Assembly: GCA_019400425.1 (NCBI GenBank)
Contig: JAFREE010000013.1
Location: 62,001-126,000, forward strand
DNA: 64,000 nucleotides
From: Hymenochaete sp. R1
Taxonomy: Eukaryota; Basidiomycota; Agaricomycetes; Hymenochaetales; Hymenochaetaceae
Reading direction: 5' to 3'
The position numbers were made by a program, and so were the translations under genes. Each line of letters starts with the position of its first letter. The first letter of the stretch is position 1. The notes under the pieces were generated by a model. The model did not search any database. It was not told where the DNA came from and saw nothing but the letters and a program-made list of their open reading frames with translations. This document shows, piece after piece, positions 59,752 through 64,000 of the stretch.

Positions 59752-61771
59752 ATGCCAGACCACACAGACAAGGCTTTGGAAGCTACCCATCGTGATGTTT
59801 CAGCTCTGACCACCTCTCAAGAATCGTCTCGGCGCCAGTCGACGGTCAAGTCCGATTTGAATAATAATGGCGAGAACCCGAAGCCTCCGTTCAGTGTCTT
59901 TTCGGCTTGGGAACGATGGGCCATTGTGGCTGTCGCTAGCTTCACCTCTCTTTTCAGGTATGAATTTCTTTGTTTAATTGACTTTTACCGATGAATCAAT
60001 CCGTTTTCGCATCTAGCCCGCTCACCGCAATGATCTACCTCCCAGCGATACCCCAAATAGCAGACGCTTTCCATAAATCCACTGAAGCCATAAATCTCAC
60101 AGTGACTGTGTACATGATTCTGCAAGGCATTGGTAAGCCACACGTCTGACCTTAATACTCCGGTTCCTCGGTATTGACATTTATATTCCGATAGCTCCGT
60201 CGTTTTGGGGCTCCTTCGCCGACCGGAAGGGTCGACGGCCTTCCTTACTGCTCTGTCTCCTTGTTTTGGCGCTGGCATGTGTCGGATTAGCGCGAACATC
60301 TACCTCAGACTACTGGCTTCTTGTACTGTTGCGGTGTTTACAAGCCGCGGGTTCAGCTAGCACGGTGGCTCTGTGTATGTAGTTCCTTCCGTGGTAGCGA
60401 ATAAAGCTTATTGGACTGTGTCTAGCATCGGGGATAATTTCCGACCTCGTTCCCAGGGAAAAACGAGGAGGTTACATTGGCATAGCTAATGCTGGTGGTA
60501 TGGTGAGCAACCTATTTCAAGGATATTGAACCTTGACTCATGTTTCAGTAGCTCGGGCCCTGCATAGGCCCTATTTTTGGAGGTCTTCTCGCTCAGAATT
60601 TAGGATGGAGGTATGTGCGGGTTGCTGGACCTTAGTTATCAATGTATATTTATAATTTTTCAGGTCGATATTTTGGTTTCTCGTAATTGCAACATCAGTC
60701 TGTTTCACCGTTGTCTTATTGTGAGTCATCCCAAACACCGTGCCATCGTTCTTACATTACCTTCATTCCTCAGATTCTTCCCAGAAACACTCAGGGCACA
60801 AGTCGGGAACGGATCCATCCCAGCACCGAAATGGAATCGCGCTCTGATACCCATTATTGGGCGGTCCTCCCTCCAAGAAAACTGTGAACGCCCCGCGCCT
60901 CCTCCCATTCCAAGTCCTTTCCGGATGTTCCTCGCTCTGGATCTAATGCTGCTTTTCGTCAGCTCAAGCCTGATGTACTGTACATTCTACGCCGTCACAG
61001 CAGCCATGTCGACGCTTTTCAGCATCAACTACCCCTTTCTCAACGAGACTTCGATCGGACTTTGTTACTTGGCTTTTGGCGGGAGTGGTGTCATTTCTAC
61101 ATTCGCAACAGGCAAGATATTGGATTGGCAATATCGCACGAGCAAACGCGACCAAGAGAGGAGTTTGGGTGATGTACGAGACTCAGAGAAAGGAACGGAA
61201 CGCAGATCCAACGACTTTCCTATTGAAAAGGCACGTTTACGATTGCAATTCCCGCTTATTGGTATATTCTGCGCGGCGTGCATCGCATACGGGTGGTGTA
61301 TCGAGGCGAAGACGAATCTAGCAGCGCCGCTTGTCTTTCAAGTCCTAAGTAAAGATTTATAATTGACACCTGCCCTAAAGTCGGACTCCTGATTCCACAT
61401 CCAGTTGGCTTCACCGTGATATACATCATGACAAGCACTACCACCCTCGCAGTGGATCTTTACCCTACTCAAGGTTCATCTGTTACAGCCGCTGTAAGTA
61501 CACCGCGATTAATTCGCAGTACTGTCAGTTCATTATTCTAACATTTTGTTTTGGCATGGATAAGTTCAATCTCGTCCGATGCCTCTTGGGCGCAGGTGCT
61601 GTCTCGATCATCGACCCTATAACGAAGGCGCTTGGGCCAGGATGGGCTTACACGGCATTCGCCCTTGCATGTTTGTTCTCCTGGCCTATGCTGATGCTCG
61701 TCATCAAACTTGGACCAAGATGGAGAAAGCGAAGGTTGGATCGAGAGGCCAGGCGAAGTCAAACAACTTAG
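59752..61771 (+). CDS. MFS transporter, DHA1 (drug:H+ antiporter-1) type
   Basis: Exons 59752-59957, 60017-60132, 60195-60374, 60426-60502, 60552-60610, 60664-60720, 60774-61348, 61405-61493 and 61565-61771; 521 residues. The order of features is that of a 12-helix facilitator: cytosolic N terminus, first helix around WAIVAVASFTSLFSPLTAM, motif A between helices 2 and 3 (GSFADRKGRRPSLLL), helix 4 LLRCLQAAGSASTVA, motif C in helix 5 (GPCIGPIFGGLLAQ) and a long central cytosolic loop. Helix 7 begins in FRMFLALDLMLLFVSSS; NLVRCLLGAGAVSII is in a late helix. Resemblance is to fungal DHA1 exporters of the Qdr/Flr type; substrate unknown. For intron 61349-61404 I chose the CAG acceptor at 61404 over one 24 nt earlier, which would leave a 32-nt intron. 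Confidence 0.9.
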
Positions 61772-63777
61772 ATGTGGAGGTCACAGTAATTGGGTTGGGA
61801 GTGTGATTCTTTTAATGCCTTCGTGGGCCTGGTTAACGGAATGGAAAGATTGACACGCTTAGATAGACTAGTTTTCTAGGATTACGGCTGATGAGTAAAC
61901 CAATGGATCTTTTTCTTCTTTTTCAAAGTATTGTTTCTGGGGAATTATAAAAATTGGCTACACGATACAGGGGATCAAATATACATTACATCTTCCCCGT
62001 CTGCATGAAACAATTTCCCCATTATACATTGCATATGACATGACACAAAAGTCAGATTATACATTACATTGGCATCAGCCAATATCAGTATCAGTACCAC
62101 TACAGTCTCTTTTTTTTTCATTAATATTTGTATGCCTACTAGTATATGCAACCTGAGCTTGAGACACTCGTCTCTTGTGAGAAAATACACGTGATTCTGA
62201 GCTGCCTTCTGGGTGCCTTTTCTCACGTTTTTGTGGATCTAGATCTCTCGAGTTTCTTCGTTAAAAAAAGCGCCTCTGTCTGTTTCTTCGTCGAAGTGGA
62301 ATGCAATTTGCGTGCATCTTGATGGGTGCAGCATGCAGCACTTCTTGCACGTCATGAAGAACGTATCGAGTCAGTCGGCCGCCTATCCTGTGTAAGCAGT
62401 CTCTTAATCGAGTCAGACACTCATCAAAACAGTTGTGCTGGTACCATACTCGCAAAGAATTCTGTAACTTTTGATGGAGGACTAAGCATGTTTGAAGGTG
62501 TGCTTCCCGCCGATTCAAACCGGCATTCTATTATCTCATGCTATACTTCTAGAGACGGATGCAAAGTCGGTGGACATATGTACGGGCATATCAGGTTCCT
62601 CCAGTTTCACCTTTATTTTGCTCTGTTCGTGGACAAAGTACCGTTCTTCGCCGTTGTGTCATGATACTGTCACGTATCCGCGCTCTATGTCAAGAATACT
62701 TCGGAACTCAAAATCATACAGGTCAACTATGTGTGACACTTTTCCCTCTCAACTACTCTGTGCTCCAATCAAAGTTTCTAGGACACGTGCATCAGCGAGT
62801 TTCTGCGAGAAATTGGCGGCATATGCGGCGTTGTTTCACCTCATACCTCGATTTGAGTATGGTATAAAGTTTCGTCACTGCTTCGGAGGTGTGGACTGGG
62901 TGGCGATATGCCGCCTTGACGGGCATAGGGAACTTGTGCATCGCCCCTAGCGACCTTTGCTGACCCATGGTACAACGGAAGCTTATGTCGCGCCTTCCCC
63001 CTGGGTAGACGCGAGGGATTTCTTTCACCATAATTGTCTCCATCCAGTTGTGTGGCACCATCCCCCCTCTTCCCGCTTTTTGCTCCGTTTGTCAGTGAAC
63101 GTACTTTTTCAGAATCTCAAGGAGATTCTTGGACTACGCCACTTATTCAGCGAGTTGGAACTAGGGATTGAGTTCCTGCCGGTAGGGCAAATGACCGAAT
63201 GGACGACCTTCAATACCTTCGTCAGACCGGGAGGCTCGGCTCACCATGACAGATTCTACTTGTTCCAGGATAGTACATACAGCAGTAATGCCGTGTTCGC
63301 CATGCATGCTATGTGAGTTTCGCTTTTTGTCCTTCATCCACTGATTTCATGTCTCTGATTTGCGTATAAGGCTTTGCTGATAATACCTACTACAAGATAT
63401 TTTAAAGTAAACCTATCCTATCCAAACGGCGCTCGATATGAAACTTTTTTTTTAGTACGAAATACTATTTTGGCCTTCAAAAAACGGCTTTATGCGCATC
63501 GCGCCCTACGCGAAACTGTCTTGGCGTTAGGTTTTGATTCCTGGCATATGTATTTTTTTCTTCAGCGTTTGCTCGCGGTGTATATAGCACGCTTGCAGGG
63601 TTTGAAACGTTCGTTTCACCTGGCCCAGTCATGCTAATCCAAAGGCTATAAGATAGCCACATAAACTCAATTAAAGAATTTCTCTATGATACTTTGATAT
63701 CTAACAGACAAGAAGGTGCGTATCGATATTTGTGAAGTGATATATCACTATGCTTAATGAAGATGTGATACAGTCCT
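61772..63777. other. gene-poor region, content unresolved
   Basis: About 2 kb with no family I recognise. Frames at 62326-62664 (112 codons) and 62957-63316 (119 codons, ending FQDSTYSSNAVFAMHAM) are open, but I could not splice them into a convincing gene. It may be relic DNA. Confidence 0.35.
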
Positions 63778-64000
63778 ATGGCCAGACCCGCTCTTCCCAA
63801 GCTTAACCTTCCTGAAGAACAGGATGGACCAAAACGACACAAGGAACGTCCTAGAAGGCCGAGCTTTAGGCGCAGCCCTTCAGCGACGTCCGCGATAGAC
63901 GCCGCAACCAAAGGTCATCGTAAATTTCAACGGCTCATATCCGAGTTGAAGGTACACAAGGACGGTATCCCAAAGAATCCAATCAAGATCAATCAGTTCA
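63778..64000 (+). CDS. 5' part of an unidentified gene, cut by the window end
   Basis: From ATG 63778 the frame is open to the last base. It reads MARPALPKLNLPEEQDGPKR, then an Arg/Ser/Pro-rich stretch (RRPSFRRSPSATSAI) and KFQRLISELKVHKDGIPKNP. A CAG lies 6 nt upstream of the ATG, so this could also be an internal exon. The visible part resembles a disordered N-terminal leader; no domain can be named. Confidence 0.45.
   Translation, partial: MARPALPKLNLPEEQDGPKRHKERPRRPSFRRSPSATSAIDAATKGHRKFQRLISELKVHKDGIPKNPIKINQF

Noticed and set aside
61349..61380. 32-nt intron alternative in the MFS gene
   Set aside because: It keeps frame, but 32 nt is below the size of every other intron here; the acceptor at 61404 gives 56 nt and better matches the helix sequence of related transporters.
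62957..63316. 119-codon frame in the terminal gene-poor block
   Set aside because: No family resemblance and no splice partners; called unresolved rather than a gene.
1..64000. transposons, integrated viruses, CRISPR arrays, biosynthetic cluster
   Set aside because: No transposase, reverse transcriptase or integrase motifs, long terminal repeats or regularly spaced repeats were seen. The monooxygenase and MFS genes are about 5 kb apart with unrelated genes between them and no synthase nearby.

Overview
This is nuclear DNA of a filamentous basidiomycete, most likely a mushroom-forming Agaricomycete. Almost every gene is cut by several short introns (about 48-90 nt, GT..AG). The gene content is ordinary fungal housekeeping plus agaric-type families: single-pass membrane proteins with Cys-rich ectodomains, a WW-motif membrane protein, and an ATPase-type DNA methyltransferase. 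Exon joins below were worked out by hand from splice sites and reading phase, without transcript data. No transposase, integrase, reverse transcriptase, CRISPR array or virus-like gene was recognised.

Layout. 0.35-5.9 kb: a 1756-residue protein with three START-like modules and a C-terminal membrane anchor. 6.5-9.4 kb: a vezatin/Inp2-like myosin-binding candidate. 9.95-11.4 kb: pyridoxal kinase. 12.5-14.0 kb, minus: ARP2. 15.8-19.9 kb: an HSF-type transcription factor whose DNA-binding domain is split by a 1180-nt intron. 21.9-23.2 kb, minus: an unidentified six-exon gene that no single long reading frame reveals. 23.9-26.7 kb: a CID-domain RNA polymerase II C-terminal-domain binding protein. 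26.8-28.0 kb, minus: a lipid phosphate phosphatase, transcribed divergently from a 2216-residue DNMT5-type methyltransferase/SNF2/RING protein (28.3-35.3 kb).

36.3-44.5 kb: a tandem array of one membrane-protein family, made of a decayed copy followed by two intact genes. 44.86 kb: tRNA-Val(AAC) with an 18-nt intron, then about 3 kb of gene-poor DNA with one coding relic. 47.9-49.8 kb: WW-motif multi-pass membrane protein. 50.7-52.5 kb: a metacaspase in 14 exons. 53.2-55.0 kb: an FAD monooxygenase containing a 5-nt microexon. 55.3-55.8 kb: a small HMG-box protein. 56.4-59.1 kb, minus: a coiled-coil, disordered protein. 59.8-61.8 kb: a DHA1-type MFS transporter. The window ends inside a further gene that begins at 63.8 kb.

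The genes do not form one pathway or cluster. The parts most worth follow-up are the DNMT5-type protein and its unusual insertion, the tandem receptor-like family with its pseudogene, the HSF gene with its long intron, and the hidden minus-strand gene at 21.9-23.2 kb.
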